A stretch of DNA of 50,602 nt from Arthrobacter sp. GTDB lineage: Bacteria; Actinomycetota; Actinomycetes; Actinomycetales; Micrococcaceae. The stretch's first letter is position 1, and each line of letters starts with the position of its first letter. Both the position numbers and the translations under genes were made by a program. This document shows, piece after piece, positions 8,041 through 18,731 of this stretch. The notes beneath the pieces were generated by a model. That model did not search any database. It was not told where the DNA came from and was given only the letters and a program-made list of their open reading frames with translations. The stretch lies in NCBI GenBank assembly GCA_026393275.1, contig JAPLAM010000086.1:1-50602 (forward strand), written 5' to 3'.

Positions 8041-9465
8041 TCAGGCCAGGCCCTCCGCATTCAGCCGGGCCAGCAGGAGCGCCTCGGCGATGATCGCGTT
8101 CCGGAAGTCGCCCAGGTGGAGCGACTCGTTGGCGCTGTGCGCCCGCGAGTCAGGATCCTCCACGCCGGTGACCAGGATCTGCACGTCCGGGTAGAGCTCG
8201 GTCAGGTCCGCGATGAACGGAATGGAACCGCCGATCCCGGTCTCGACCGCGGGCACACCCCAGGCCTCGCCCAGAGCCCACATCGCCATGCTGGCAGCGG
8301 CGGACGTGGTGTCGGTGCTGAAGGCGCTGCCGGTCTCCCCCGGGGTAAACACCACTTCGGCGCCGAACGGTGCGTGGGATTCGACGTGCCGGCGGACTGC
8401 CTCCATCGCCTCGGCCGGATCCTGGCCCGGCGCAAGCCGCAGGCTGAACTTGGCGCGGGCCCGCGGGAGCAGGGTGTTGGAGGCGACGTCCACGGCGGGC
8501 GCATCAAAGCCGATGATGGACAGCGCTGGCTTGGTCCAGAGGCGGGAGGCGATGGTTCCGGTCCCGGCGAGCTTCACGCCGTCGAGCACGGAGGCGTCGG
8601 CACGGTACTCCTCCTCGGTGAGGTCGACGGCGACGTCGTCGCGCCCGAGGAGACCCTCGATCGCGACGCTGCCCTCGTCGTCGTGCAGGGTGGCGATCAG
8701 CCGCGCCAGCAGCGTCGGGGCGTCCAGGACGGGCCCGCCGAACATTCCGGAGTGGACGGCGTGGTCCAGCACCTTCACCTCGATGGTCCCGTCCACCAGG
8801 CCCCGGAGGCTGGTGGTGAGGGCCGGGATGCCGACCTTCCAGTTGGACGAGTCGGCGACGACGATCACATCGGAGCGCAGCAGCTCCTGGTGGGCTTCGA
8901 GGAAGGCGCGGAAAGTGGGCGAACCCGCTTCCTCCTCGCCCTCGAAGAAGTAGGTGACGCCAAGGCCCAGCTCCTCCCCCAGCACGCGGTTCACGGCGGA
9001 GTATGCGGCGACGTGGGCCAGGATGCCGGCCTTGTCGTCCGCCGCGCCCCGGCCGTAGAGGCGGCCGTCGCGCTCGACGGCGGTGAACGGCTCGGTCTCC
9101 CAAAGCGCCAGGTCACCGGTCGGCTGGACGTCGTGGTGGGCGTAGAGCAGGATGGTGGGCTTGCCGGCCACGGCGGGACGGCGCGCGACGACGGCCGGGC
9201 CGCCGGGGGTGCCGTCCTCCTTGTCGCAGCGCAGGATCCGGACGTCCTCGAAGCCGCTCGCACGGACCAGTCCGGCGACGGCGTCGGCGCTGGCATTCAG
9301 CGGAGCAGGGTCGAAGCTGGGCCAGGCGATACCCGGGATGGCCACGAGCTCTTTCAACTGTTCGACCGTGGCGTCGAAGGATTCGGTGACGGCCTGGCGG
9401 AGGGCGTCGGCATCGATGGAGCCGACGGCTGAGGGCTGCGGGATCCCCGCGGAAGATGAAGTCAT
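8041..9465 (-). CDS. M20-family dipeptidase / metallopeptidase
   Basis: About 474-aa zinc hydrolase of the M20 dipeptidase type, cleaving small peptides or amide bonds in the cytoplasm. Metal and catalytic motifs: HHDVQP (His and catalytic Asp), GRGAADDKAG (bridging Asp), EGEEEAGSP (general-base Glu pair), and a C-terminal His in ARAHSANESLHLG. The inserted dimerisation domain lies between about 215 and 340. An in-frame TTG exists at 9471, but TAGTGT at 9473-9478 lies 7 nt from ATG 9465, so a leaderless start at 9465 is preferred. No terminator was seen after it. It diverges from the DUF3043 gene with only 74 bp between start codons. Confidence 0.88.
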   Translation of the reverse strand: MTSSSAGIPQPSAVGSIDADALRQAVTESFDATVEQLKELVAIPGIAWPSFDPAPLNASADAVAGLVRASGFEDVRILRCDKEDGTPGGPAVVARRPAVAGKPTILLYAHHDVQPTGDLALWETEPFTAVERDGRLYGRGAADDKAGILAHVAAYSAVNRVLGEELGLGVTYFFEGEEEAGSPTFRAFLEAHQELLRSDVIVVADSSNWKVGIPALTTSLRGLVDGTIEVKVLDHAVHSGMFGGPVLDAPTLLARLIATLHDDEGSVAIEGLLGRDDVAVDLTEEEYRADASVLDGVKLAGTGTIASRLWTKPALSIIGFDAPAVDVASNTLLPRARAKFSLRLAPGQDPAEAMEAVRRHVESHAPFGAEVVFTPGETGSAFSTDTTSAAASMAMWALGEAWGVPAVETGIGGSIPFIADLTELYPDVQILVTGVEDPDSRAHSANESLHLGDFRNAIIAEALLLARLNAEGLA

Positions 9466-9472
9466 GGCCAAA

Positions 9473-9478
9473 ACACTA
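9473..9478 (-). promoter_or_regulatory. -10 box for leaderless dipeptidase mRNA
   Basis: On the minus strand TAGTGT is followed by 7 nt and then ATG 9465. TANNNT placed 6-7 nt before a start codon is the usual geometry of actinobacterial leaderless genes, and no ribosome-binding site is present. Confidence 0.6.
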
Positions 9479-9527
9479 CCCGGGCCGGGCCGGCTGTGGG
9501 CTGCGTCTCGGGCGCGCCACCGCAGGG

Positions 9528-9533
9528 TATTGT
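9528..9533 (+). promoter_or_regulatory. -10 box for leaderless DUF3043 mRNA
   Basis: TATTGT, 6 nt, then GTG 9540. Transcription would begin at the start codon. It is divergent from the similar box of the dipeptidase. Confidence 0.6.
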
Positions 9534-9539
9534 ATAGGG

Positions 9540-10139
9540 GTGTTTGGACGTAAAAAGGAAGCGCCCTCGGCGCAGGACGTAGTTGACCAGCAAGTGGCCG
9601 AGGCAGCAGCCCGGAACGCCGCCATCGGCAAGGGCGCGCCCACGCCCAAGCGCAGCGCCCAGGTGGCCGCCCGCAAGCGGCCGCTGGTTCCGGAGGACCG
9701 CAAGGCCTCCAGGGCGGCCGAGCGCACCGCGGTTGCGGACCAGCGCCTCAAGATGCGCCGGGCCATGGACACCGGGGATGAGAAGTTCCTGCCGGTGCGG
9801 GACAAGGGGCCGCAGAAGCGCTTCGCCCGCGACTACGTGGATGCCCGTTTCAGCCTGGGTGAATACCTGATGTTCGGCGCCCTGGTTTTTGTGGTCATTT
9901 CCCTGCTGGTGCCGGCGAGCAGCGAGCAGATGATCTACGTGCTCGGTGGTTTCTGGGTCATGTTCCTGGCCGTGTTCGTGGATGTCTTCATCCTGTCCCG
10001 GAAGCTCAAGACGCGGCTCGGTGAGAAGTTCGGCGAGGTTGAGCGCGGCACCGTCTGGTACGGCTCGATGCGCTCCCTGCAGTTCCGCCGCCTGCGCCTT
10101 CCCAAGCCCCAGGTCAAGCGCGGCGAATACCCCGCCTGA
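9540..10139 (+). CDS. DUF3043 domain-containing membrane protein
   Basis: 199 aa when read from GTG 9540 (mature start VFGRKKEAPS). The frame stays open further upstream, but that part overlaps the divergent dipeptidase. The N-terminal 100 residues are basic and Ala-rich (KRPLVPEDRKASRAAER). Two adjacent hydrophobic helices follow (YLMFGALVFVVISLLVPA, then a second around VLGGFWVMFLAVFVDVFIL), ending in a basic tail with VERGTVWYGSMRSLQ, the family signature as I know it. Conserved in Actinobacteria; function unknown. The basic head and tail suggest cytoplasmic termini with a hairpin membrane anchor. Confidence 0.85.
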   Translation: MFGRKKEAPSAQDVVDQQVAEAAARNAAIGKGAPTPKRSAQVAARKRPLVPEDRKASRAAERTAVADQRLKMRRAMDTGDEKFLPVRDKGPQKRFARDYVDARFSLGEYLMFGALVFVVISLLVPASSEQMIYVLGGFWVMFLAVFVDVFILSRKLKTRLGEKFGEVERGTVWYGSMRSLQFRRLRLPKPQVKRGEYPA

Positions 10140-10153
10140 TACCGCTCAGCGTG

Positions 10154-10189
10154 AAGCCCCCGGCAGTTCTTGAACTGCCGGGGGCTTTT
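10154..10189. terminator. terminator between DUF3043 gene and pyrD
   Basis: 16-bp perfect stem (10154-10169 with 10172-10187) followed by TTTT on the plus strand. It serves the DUF3043 gene and possibly also the convergent pyrD. Confidence 0.9.
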
Positions 10190-10219
10190 CTGTCGCCGGA
10201 CCCTGTTTGAACTTGCCCG

Positions 10220-11293
10220 TCAGCGGCGCACGGGCCGTTTGGCCAGCTCACGGTTGATCCGCGCGGCCCAGAAGGGGCCCTCGTAGAGGAACGCGGTGTA
10301 GCCCTGGACCAGGGTGGCGCCTGCCTCGAGCCGGTCCCGGACGTCCTGGCCGGTCTCCACGCCGCCGACCGAGACCAGGGTGGTCGCGCCGCCGGTCGCC
10401 GCTTTGAGCCGGGCCAGCACCTCCAGCGAACGCTTCCGGAGCGGGGCACCGGAGAGCCCGCCGGCGCCGCACGCCTCGACGCGGTCCGGGCCGGAAACCA
10501 GCCCGGTCCGGGCAACGGTGGTGTTGGTGGCGATGATGCCGTCCAGCTTCAGCTCAAGCGCCAGCCGGGCGACGTCGTCGATGTCCTCGTCGCTGAGGTC
10601 CGGTGCGATCTTCACCAGCAGCGGCACGTGGCGGCCGGCGGCCGTGTCTGCCGCCTCCCCCACGGCGGCCAGCAGCGGCCGCAAGGTTTCCACGTCCTGC
10701 AACAGGCGCAGCCCGGGGGTGTTCGGGGAACTCACGTTGACCACCAGGTAGTCCGCCGCCGGGGCCAGGCTCCGGGCGCTGATCAGGTAATCCGCCACCG
10801 CGTCCTCCAGCTCCACCACCTTGGTCTTGCCGATGTTGACGCCGATCACCGGGCGAACCGCGGGATAGCGGCGCTGCAGGGCGGCGCGGGCGGAGCGGAG
10901 CCGCGGCGCCACGGCCGCGGCGCCGTCGTTATTGAAGCCCATCCGGTTGATCACGGCGCGGTCCTCGATCAGCCGGAAGAGCCGGGGGGCCGGATTGCCC
11001 GGCTGCGCCTGCCCGGTGATGGTGCCCACCTCGACGTGGCCGAAGCCGAGGTCCGTCAGCGCCTCGATGCCGTGGCCTTCCTTGTCGAAGCCCGCGGCCA
11101 GCCCGAACGGGGAGGGAAAGGTCAGGCCGAAGGCCTCGGTCCGCAGCGAAGCCGCCGGGGCGGTGAGGCGATGCAGGACCCGCCCCGCGCCGCAACGGTT
11201 GGCCAGCCGGATGGCCCGGAACCCGATCCGGTGGGCGCGCTCGGCGTCCATCCAGGAGAAGGCGAGCCGGAAGAAGGTGGGATATACGCGCAT
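10220..11293 (-). CDS. pyrD: dihydroorotate dehydrogenase, quinone-dependent (class 2)
   Basis: 357-aa flavoenzyme of pyrimidine synthesis that oxidises dihydroorotate to orotate and passes electrons to membrane quinone. An N-terminal amphipathic/hydrophobic segment (YPTFFRLAFSWMDAERAHR) marks the class 2 membrane-bound type. FMN and substrate motifs: FPSPFGLAAGFDK, VGTITGQAQPGNPAPRLFRL, NRMGFNNDG, and the catalytic-loop NVSSPNTPGLR with Ser, also class 2. The C-terminal part has VKIAPDL, TNTT and LVSVGGVETGQD. Start ATG 11293 (a GTG lies in frame 12 codons upstream). Usually pyrD stands apart from the other pyr genes in this group, as here. Confidence 0.95.
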   Translation of the reverse strand: MRVYPTFFRLAFSWMDAERAHRIGFRAIRLANRCGAGRVLHRLTAPAASLRTEAFGLTFPSPFGLAAGFDKEGHGIEALTDLGFGHVEVGTITGQAQPGNPAPRLFRLIEDRAVINRMGFNNDGAAAVAPRLRSARAALQRRYPAVRPVIGVNIGKTKVVELEDAVADYLISARSLAPAADYLVVNVSSPNTPGLRLLQDVETLRPLLAAVGEAADTAAGRHVPLLVKIAPDLSDEDIDDVARLALELKLDGIIATNTTVARTGLVSGPDRVEACGAGGLSGAPLRKRSLEVLARLKAATGGATTLVSVGGVETGQDVRDRLEAGATLVQGYTAFLYEGPFWAARINRELAKRPVRR

Positions 11294-11372
11294 GCCCCCT
11301 AGTTTTCCGGTTCCGGCTGCGCAAACCAAAATCCCGGAACCAAACCGGACAAAACCGCGCCCGGGCGGGCAC

Positions 11373-11378
11373 TAGCAT
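11373..11378 (+). promoter_or_regulatory. -10 box for leaderless FAD-dehydrogenase operon
   Basis: TAGCAT, 6 nt, ATG 11385. No purine-rich ribosome-binding site is present. Confidence 0.55.
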
Positions 11379-11384
11379 GAAGCC

Positions 11385-13097
11385 ATGACCAGCGACGATG
11401 CAGCCCACAGCACCGGCCCGGCGGCGCCCTTTGCCGGAACCGAGTCGGAGTCCCGGATCGAGGCGGACGTCGTCGTTGTCGGCGCCGGGCTCGCCGGCCT
11501 GGTGGCCGCGGCCGAGGCGTACGCGGCAGGCCGGCGGGTGGCGGTCCTGGACCAGGAACCCGAAGCCTCCGCCGGCGGCCAGGCCCACTGGTCCTTCGGC
11601 GGCCTCTTCCTGGTCAACACCCCGGAACAGCGGCGGCTCGGCGTCCGTGACAGTGCCGAACTCGCCCTCGCCGACTGGCTTTCGTCCGCCGCCTTCGACC
11701 GTCCCGAGGACGCCCTCGCCCGGCAGTGGGCGGAGGCCTATGTGGACTTTGCGGCCGGCGAGAAGCGCGCCTGGCTCGCGTCCCTCGGCGTCGGGCTGTT
11801 TCCGCTCGTCCAGTGGGCCGAGCGCGGCGGCTACGGTCCAAGCGGCCACGGCAATACCGTGCCGCGCTTCCATGTCGCCTGGGGCACCGGCCCGGCGCTC
11901 GTCGCCCCGTTCCTCGCCAAACTGCGCGAGGGCCAGGCGGCCGGGCGGGTCTCCTTTTACTTCCGGCACCGCGCCACCGAACTGACGACGACGGCGGGCC
12001 GGCTCAGCGGAGTGCGCGGCGAGGTCCTCGCGGCCAGCGCCGCCGCCCGCGGCGAGCAGTCCTCCCGCACCGCCGCCGGCTCGTTCGAAGCCGCCGCCGG
12101 GGCCGTGATCGTGACCAGCGGCGGCATCGGCGGGAACCACGGAGCGGTCCGCCGGCAATGGCCGGCCGGGGATGCCCCGGCGTCCATGCTCAGCGGCGTG
12201 CCGGCCTCGGTGGACGGCGACTTCCTCGCCGCCGTCGACCGCGCCGGCGGCCGGCTCATCAACGGCGACCGGATGTGGCACTACCCGGAAGGCATCCACA
12301 ACCACTCCCCGGTCTGGCCCCGGCATGGCATCCGGATCCTGCCCGGGCCCTCGGCGCTCTGGCTCGACGCGACGGGCCGGATGCTCCCGGCGCCGCTGTT
12401 CCCGGGCTTTGACTCGCTCGGCGCCCTCCGGCATATCCTCGGCACCGGGCACACCCACTCCTGGTTCGTGCTGAACAAGGCCATCGCGCTGAAGGAGTTT
12501 GCCCTCTCGGGATCCGAGCAGAACCCGGACCTGACCGGCAAGGACGTCCGGCTCCTCGCCGCCCGTCTCAAACCGTCCGGGGACAGCCCGCTGGAACGCT
12601 TCCTGGACCGGGGCGTGGACTTCCTGCAGGCGGGCAGCCCCGCGGACCTCGCCGCGAAGATGAACGCGCTCACCGGGACGCCGCTGATCGACCCCGGCGA
12701 GCTCGACCGGCTGATCCGGGCCCGGGACCGGCAGTTCGCCAGCGGGCTTGGGAAGGATCCTCAGCTCGCGGCCATCCGGGCGGCCCGGCGGTTCACCACT
12801 GACAGGATCATGCGGGTTGCACCGCCGCACCCGATGCTCGACTCCAAGCACGGGCCCCTGCTGGCGGTGCGCCTCTCCGTGCTGACCCGTAAGAGCCTCG
12901 GCGGGATCCAGACGGATCTGCAGTCGCGGGTTCTGGACGGCGCCGGCCAGCCGCTGGCCGGGCTGTACGCCGCCGGCGAGGCCGCAGGGTTTGGCGGCGG
13001 CGGCATCCACGGCTACCGCGCTCTGGAAGGGACCTTCCTGGGCGGGTGCCTGTTCTCCGGCCGGGCGGCGGGCCGCGCCGCGGCCGCCGCGCTCTGA
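11385..13097 (+). CDS. FAD-binding dehydrogenase (fumarate reductase/KstD-like flavoprotein)
   Basis: 570 aa. The dinucleotide-binding fold is at the N-terminus: VVVVGAGLAGLVAAAEA (about 28-45), an acidic strand end, and AGGQAHWSFGG. A second FAD region sits near the C-terminus: GLYAAGEAAGFGGGGIHG, then RALEGTFLGGCLFSGR. The middle holds a capping domain with HNHSPVWPRHGIR. The overall pattern matches the predicted FAD-binding dehydrogenases (COG3573 type) related to 3-ketosteroid dehydrogenases and fumarate reductase flavoproteins; the substrate is unknown. It is the first gene of a three-gene plus-strand unit with two alpha/beta hydrolases, 36 bp before the first. Confidence 0.85.
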   Translation: MTSDDAAHSTGPAAPFAGTESESRIEADVVVVGAGLAGLVAAAEAYAAGRRVAVLDQEPEASAGGQAHWSFGGLFLVNTPEQRRLGVRDSAELALADWLSSAAFDRPEDALARQWAEAYVDFAAGEKRAWLASLGVGLFPLVQWAERGGYGPSGHGNTVPRFHVAWGTGPALVAPFLAKLREGQAAGRVSFYFRHRATELTTTAGRLSGVRGEVLAASAAARGEQSSRTAAGSFEAAAGAVIVTSGGIGGNHGAVRRQWPAGDAPASMLSGVPASVDGDFLAAVDRAGGRLINGDRMWHYPEGIHNHSPVWPRHGIRILPGPSALWLDATGRMLPAPLFPGFDSLGALRHILGTGHTHSWFVLNKAIALKEFALSGSEQNPDLTGKDVRLLAARLKPSGDSPLERFLDRGVDFLQAGSPADLAAKMNALTGTPLIDPGELDRLIRARDRQFASGLGKDPQLAAIRAARRFTTDRIMRVAPPHPMLDSKHGPLLAVRLSVLTRKSLGGIQTDLQSRVLDGAGQPLAGLYAAGEAAGFGGGGIHGYRALEGTFLGGCLFSGRAAGRAAAAAL

Positions 13098-13133
13098 CCG
13101 GCGTTCCCTGACCGGCGTTCTGGGAGGGCACCG

Positions 13134-14120
13134 ATGGAATGGAAGACCGACATCCTGGGCGATGACTTCGCGGCCTGCGCCTTCGAGGCGGCAGGTCCGG
13201 ACGGCGTCGTCCGCACGGCCACACTGGTGCGGCACGTCCCCGAGGCCGGCGCCGGCCGGGTTCCGCGGCGGGCGGTGCTGTTCCTGCACGGCTGGAGCGA
13301 CTACTTCTTCAACGAGGAGCTCGCGAAGTTCTGGACCGGCCAGGGCTTCGCGTTCTTCGCGCTGGACATGCACAACCACGGCCGGAGCCTGCGGCCCGGC
13401 ACCCACGGCGGCTACGTGGCGGACCTGGCCGACTACGACGCCGAGATCACGGCCGCGATCGGCATGATCGAGTCCCTCGCGCCCAAGGCCTCGCCGCCCC
13501 CGCCGGTGACGTTGATGGGGCACTCCACCGGCGGACTTATCGCGGCCCTGTGGGCAAGCCGGCACCCGGGCCGCGCCGCCCAGCTGGTGCTCGACAGCCC
13601 CTGGCTCGAAATGCACGGCAGCCCGGCCGTGCGGCGGGCCGCGAGGACCATGGTGGGCCCCTGGGCCCGCTTCCGGCCCGAAGCCGTGATCCGGCTCCCC
13701 GAGCGCGCCTTCTACTGGCGAAGCATCAGCAGCTCCGCCGAAGGCGAATGGCTGCTGGATGACAACTACAGGCCGCCGCAGGCCTTTCCGGTGCGGGCCG
13801 GCTGGCTCAGCGCCGTGCTGGCGGGCCAGTCCCGGGTAGCCCGGGGGCTGAACATCGACGTGCCCATCCTGGTGCTGATCTCCGGCGCCAGCGCCAACGG
13901 CATGTTCTGGCAGGAATCCATGCGCCGCACGGACGCGGTCCTGGACGTGAACACGATCGCGCTGCGCGCGTTGAGCCTGGGACGCACCGTGACCCTGGAA
14001 CGAATCGACGGCGCCCTGCACGACGTGTTCCTCTCCGCGCCGGCGGTCCGCGCCGACGCCTACGCGCGGCTGGCCCGTTGGATCCGCGCTTACGGCCCGG
14101 CCGACGGCGGCCCGGCGTGA
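13134..14120 (+). CDS. alpha/beta hydrolase, serine aminopeptidase/lysophospholipase-like (copy 1)
   Basis: 328 aa. Oxyanion region FLHGWSDYF (about residue 47), catalytic nucleophile elbow MGHSTGGLIAALW (Ser about 127), and a late catalytic His in GALHDVFLSAP (about 304). No signal peptide, so cytoplasmic. ATG 13134 follows GGGAGG. It belongs to the S33/Hydrolase_4 group (monoacylglycerol lipase-like); the substrate is not predictable. It is clearly paralogous to the next gene: both share HGW-DYF, a Gly-Arg-Ser-Leu-Arg strand, GLIAALW/GLVAALW, and HDVFLS. Confidence 0.85.
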   Translation: MEWKTDILGDDFAACAFEAAGPDGVVRTATLVRHVPEAGAGRVPRRAVLFLHGWSDYFFNEELAKFWTGQGFAFFALDMHNHGRSLRPGTHGGYVADLADYDAEITAAIGMIESLAPKASPPPPVTLMGHSTGGLIAALWASRHPGRAAQLVLDSPWLEMHGSPAVRRAARTMVGPWARFRPEAVIRLPERAFYWRSISSSAEGEWLLDDNYRPPQAFPVRAGWLSAVLAGQSRVARGLNIDVPILVLISGASANGMFWQESMRRTDAVLDVNTIALRALSLGRTVTLERIDGALHDVFLSAPAVRADAYARLARWIRAYGPADGGPA

Positions 14121-14131
14121 GGGGTCCGGGC

Positions 14132-15208
14132 GTGAGGGGTCCCGCGGCGCAGCCTCGCTGGCAGGAGGATGTGCTGGGACGCCGCTTCGAGTCCTTGGAG
14201 TTGGGCCTGTGCCCGGACGACGAAGGGCCCGTCGTCGCCACCCTGGTGCGTTCTGCCGCCCCGGGCCGGGCCGCCGCCGGTCCGGGGCGCGCCCCAAGCC
14301 TCACGGCCACGGCTGCACCGCCGAATGTGGTCCTCTACCTGCACGGCTGGGCCGACTACTTCCTGCAAACCGAACTCGCCGAGCGGCTGGTGGCCGGCGG
14401 CTTCCACTTCTATGCCCTGGACCTGCGCAAGTTCGGGCGCAGCCTGCGGGATTGGCAGACCCCCGGCTACGCGGCCGACCTGGCGGTCTACGACGAGGAC
14501 CTCGCGGCCGCCCTTGCCGCCGTCACGGCCGACGTCGCCGCCCGCACCGGCCATTCCGGCGCGCCAACGGTCCACCTCCTCGCGCATTCCTTGGGAGGCC
14601 TGGTGGCGGCACTGTGGGCGGACCGGAATCCGGGGGCACTGGGCACGCTGATCCTGAATGCGCCGTGGCTGGAGCTGCAAGGCAGCAGCCTGATCCGCAA
14701 CATCGCCATGCAGTTGGTGGAACCGCTGGCCCGAGCGGACCCGCAGCGGCCGTTGCTGCTGCCCGGCATGCCCGGCTACTGGGACAGCGTGAGCGGCACG
14801 GCCCACGGCGAATGGGATCTGGACCCGCGCTGGCGGCCGAGGGCATCGTTCCCGATCCGGCCCGGCTGGACGAAGGCGGTTCTGGCCGGCCATGCGGCCG
14901 TGCAGCGGCGGCTGGACATCTCAGCGCCAATGTTAGTGATGCTCTCCGGCCGCACCCGGATCCAGGCCGAATGGTCCGAAGCGCTGATGGAGGTCGACGC
15001 CGTGATCGACGTGGAGGAGACGGCACGCCGGGCCCTCGGGCTGGGCCGCCGGGCCGCGGTATACCGCTATCCGGGCGCCATCCACGACGTCTTCCTCTCC
15101 CGCCGCGGAGTGCGAGGGGAAGCCTACGACGACTTGCTGCTCTGGCTGGACCCGTACCGGACTCAGGCCGGGCCGGCCGGGGCCGCCGCGTCCACGGCGC
15201 CCCCGTAG
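14132..15208 (+). CDS. alpha/beta hydrolase, serine aminopeptidase/lysophospholipase-like (copy 2)
   Basis: About 358 aa. Same architecture as the preceding gene: [10 protein letters not shown] oxyanion region, [12 protein letters not shown] nucleophile elbow, and [10 protein letters not shown] with the catalytic His. The start is probably GTG 14132, with GAGGGG 6-7 nt upstream. An alternative GTG at 14117 would overlap the previous stop as GTGA. An Ala/Gly/Pro-rich tail of about 15 residues overlaps the end of the convergent uppS by 46 bp. It arose by tandem duplication with considerable divergence. Confidence 0.85.
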   Translation: MRGPAAQPRWQEDVLGRRFESLELGLCPDDEGPVVATLVRSAAPGRAAAGPGRAPSLTATAAPPNVVLYLHGWADYFLQTELAERLVAGGFHFYALDLRKFGRSLRDWQTPGYAADLAVYDEDLAAALAAVTADVAARTGHSGAPTVHLLAHSLGGLVAALWADRNPGALGTLILNAPWLELQGSSLIRNIAMQLVEPLARADPQRPLLLPGMPGYWDSVSGTAHGEWDLDPRWRPRASFPIRPGWTKAVLAGHAAVQRRLDISAPMLVMLSGRTRIQAEWSEALMEVDAVIDVEETARRALGLGRRAAVYRYPGAIHDVFLSRRGVRGEAYDDLLLWLDPYRTQAGPAGAAASTAPP

Positions 15209-16026
15209 CGGCGGTCCCGCCGCGCGTAGATTTCGACGGCGTCCCACAGGGTGCGGCGGTCCACATCGGGCCACAGCGTGTCGAGGAAGACGAATTCAGC
15301 GTAGGCAGACTGCCAGAGCATGAAGTTGGAGAGCCGCTGTTCACCGGAGCTGCGCAGGAACAGGTCCACGTCGGGCAGATCGGGCTCGTCCAGGTACTTC
15401 TGGATGGTCCGTTCGGTGATGGCTCCGGGTTTGAGCCGGCCGGCGGCCACCTCCGCGGCGATGGCGGAGACGGCGTCGGCGATTTCCGCCCGGCCGCCGT
15501 AGTTAACACACATGTTCAAGGTGCAGGTGCTGTTGGCCCGGGTGTACTCCTCGGCCTCTTCGAGTTCCCGGATCACCGAGCCCCAGAGCTTGGGCCGGCG
15601 TCCGGACCAGCGGATCCGGACACCCCAGTCATCCAGTTGGTTCCGCTGCCGGCGCAGCACGTCCTTGTTAAATCCCATCAGGAAGCGCACTTCCTCGGGC
15701 GACCGGCGCCAGTTCTCGGTGGAGAACGCGTAGACGCTGACGTGCTCGATGCCCAGTTCGATGGCCCCGGCCATGACGTCAAGCAGGGCGGGCTCGCCCG
15801 CCTTGTGGCCCTCGATCCGGGGCAGGCCGCGCTGGTTGGCCCAGCGGCCGTTGCCGTCCATCACGATCGCGACGTGCCGGGGAATGAACTCGGCGGGGAT
15901 GGCGGGCGGAACGGCACCGGAGGCATGCGGGTAGGGCGCCACCACCGGGCTGGTCCGCCGCCGGACGTTGGTCTGCTTCCCCTGGCTCTTCTCCAGGTTT
16001 TTTCCCAGGCTTCTTCCCAATGCCAC
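15163..16026 (-). CDS. uppS: isoprenyl transferase (undecaprenyl diphosphate synthase family)
   Basis: 287-aa cis-prenyltransferase that extends allylic diphosphates with isopentenyl diphosphate to make the polyprenyl carrier used in cell-wall synthesis. The catalytic motif [17 protein letters not shown] contains the Mg-binding Asp. Also seen: [26 protein letters not shown], and the substrate-binding [18 protein letters not shown] 16026 begins 2 bp after the recO stop. The frame is open far upstream (to about 17505), but that part is recO and leuA read out of frame. A basic N-terminal extension of about 30 residues precedes the domain. The 3' end overlaps the convergent hydrolase gene by 46 bp. 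Confidence 0.95.
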   Translation of the reverse strand: MALGRSLGKNLEKSQGKQTNVRRRTSPVVAPYPHASGAVPPAIPAEFIPRHVAIVMDGNGRWANQRGLPRIEGHKAGEPALLDVMAGAIELGIEHVSVYAFSTENWRRSPEEVRFLMGFNKDVLRRQRNQLDDWGVRIRWSGRRPKLWGSVIRELEEAEEYTRANSTCTLNMCVNYGGRAEIADAVSAIAAEVAAGRLKPGAITERTIQKYLDEPDLPDVDLFLRSSGEQRLSNFMLWQSAYAEFVFLDTLWPDVDRRTLWDAVEIYARRDRRYGGAVDAAAPAGPA

Positions 16027-16028
16027 TT

Positions 16029-16784
16029 TTACGTTCGCTCCACATGTTTGAGGGATTTCAGGACACGTTCCAGATGCCACTGCAGGTAGCCGGCCACCAG
16101 CCCGGCCGCTTCCCGGCGGTGGACCGGCTGGGACGCGTCCGCCGCGGGCCAGTTGCCGGTCAGCAGGGCTCCCAGCAGCAGCACCGTCTCCGCGGCGGGC
16201 GCGGGTGAGCCCGGCGGCCGGCATTCCGGGCAGACCATGCCGCCCAGCGGGGCGGAAAATGCGGTGTGCGGCCCGGGCGCGCCGCAGCGGGCGCAGTCGG
16301 TGAAGCTGGGCGCCCAGCCGCCGGTGGACAGGGCGCGGAGCAGGTAGGAATCGAGGATCAGCTCCGCGGCGTGGTCGCCGCGGCTCAGCGAAGCCAGTGC
16401 CCCGACCAGCAGGTTGTACTGCGCGGTTCCCGCCTCGCCGTCGACGTCTGTGAGTTTCTCCGCGGTCTCGGTCATCGCGGCGGCGACGGTGTACCGGCCG
16501 TAGTCGGCGGCGATGCTGGATCCGTAGGCGCCCTTCGCGACAGCCTGCGTGACCACGTCCAGGGTGCGTCCGGAGATGAGTTGCAGGTCCGCGACCATGA
16601 ACGGTTCGAGCCGGGCGCCGAAGCGGCTGCTGGTGCGGCGGACCCCCTTGGCGACGGCCCGGACCTGGCCGTGGTGTTTGGTGAGCAGGGTGATGATGCG
16701 GTCCGCTTCGCCGAGCTTGTGGGTGCGCAGGACCACGGCGTCGTCGCGGTAGGCGCGGGCGGCAAAGGAGGAAGGTTGGGCCAC
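16029..16784 (-). CDS. recO: DNA repair protein RecO
   Basis: About 251 aa. RecO works with RecR/RecF to load RecA onto SSB-coated single-stranded DNA. N-terminal OB fold ([22 protein letters not shown], in two parts), a helical middle, and a four-cysteine zinc site: CARCGAP followed about 15 residues later by MVCPECRPP. Start GTG 16784 (another GTG five codons upstream at 16799). The gene is followed within 2 bp by uppS and preceded by leuA, the order leuA-recO-uppS often seen in this group. Confidence 0.93.
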   Translation of the reverse strand: MAQPSSFAARAYRDDAVVLRTHKLGEADRIITLLTKHHGQVRAVAKGVRRTSSRFGARLEPFMVADLQLISGRTLDVVTQAVAKGAYGSSIAADYGRYTVAAAMTETAEKLTDVDGEAGTAQYNLLVGALASLSRGDHAAELILDSYLLRALSTGGWAPSFTDCARCGAPGPHTAFSAPLGGMVCPECRPPGSPAPAAETVLLLGALLTGNWPAADASQPVHRREAAGLVAGYLQWHLERVLKSLKHVERT

Positions 16785-16832
16785 AGCTAATCTTCGCACT
16801 GACTGTCGGGAAACGCCGCCATCGGGACGAAC

Positions 16833-16868
16833 ACCGCTGCGCCGCCGGAGATCGGGCGGCGCAGCGGT
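16833..16868. terminator. hairpin after leuA
   Basis: 14-bp perfect inverted repeat (16833-16846 with 16855-16868) with an 8-nt loop in the leuA-recO gap. No T tract; it may attenuate read-through from leuA into recO-uppS. Confidence 0.55.
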
Positions 16869-16883
16869 TGGCGGCGAGACCGC

Positions 16884-18674
<1,791 letters not shown>

Positions 18675-18680
18675 CTAACT

Positions 18681-18731
18681 CCGCAGCGAGGGTTGGCCTT
18701 GCGCTAGATTGCGTCCGAGGCCTCGCTGCGG
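18681..18731 (-). promoter_or_regulatory. leuA leader hairpin
   Basis: Perfect 11-bp inverted repeat, CCGCAGCGAGG (18731-18721) and CCTCGCTGCGG (18691-18681). With one bulge and wobble pairs it extends towards 18739 and 18675, reaching the last leucine codon of the leader ORF. A competing 10-bp palindrome CGAGGCCTCG overlaps its 5' arm. No T tract follows, so control may act on translation or Rho. Confidence 0.6.

Noticed and set aside
10929..14297. Very long open frame on the minus strand opposite pyrD, the FAD dehydrogenase and hydrolase 1
   Set aside because: It is Arg/Gly/Pro/Ala-rich without domains, and three well-supported genes occupy the same DNA. It is an artefact of GC-rich codon usage.
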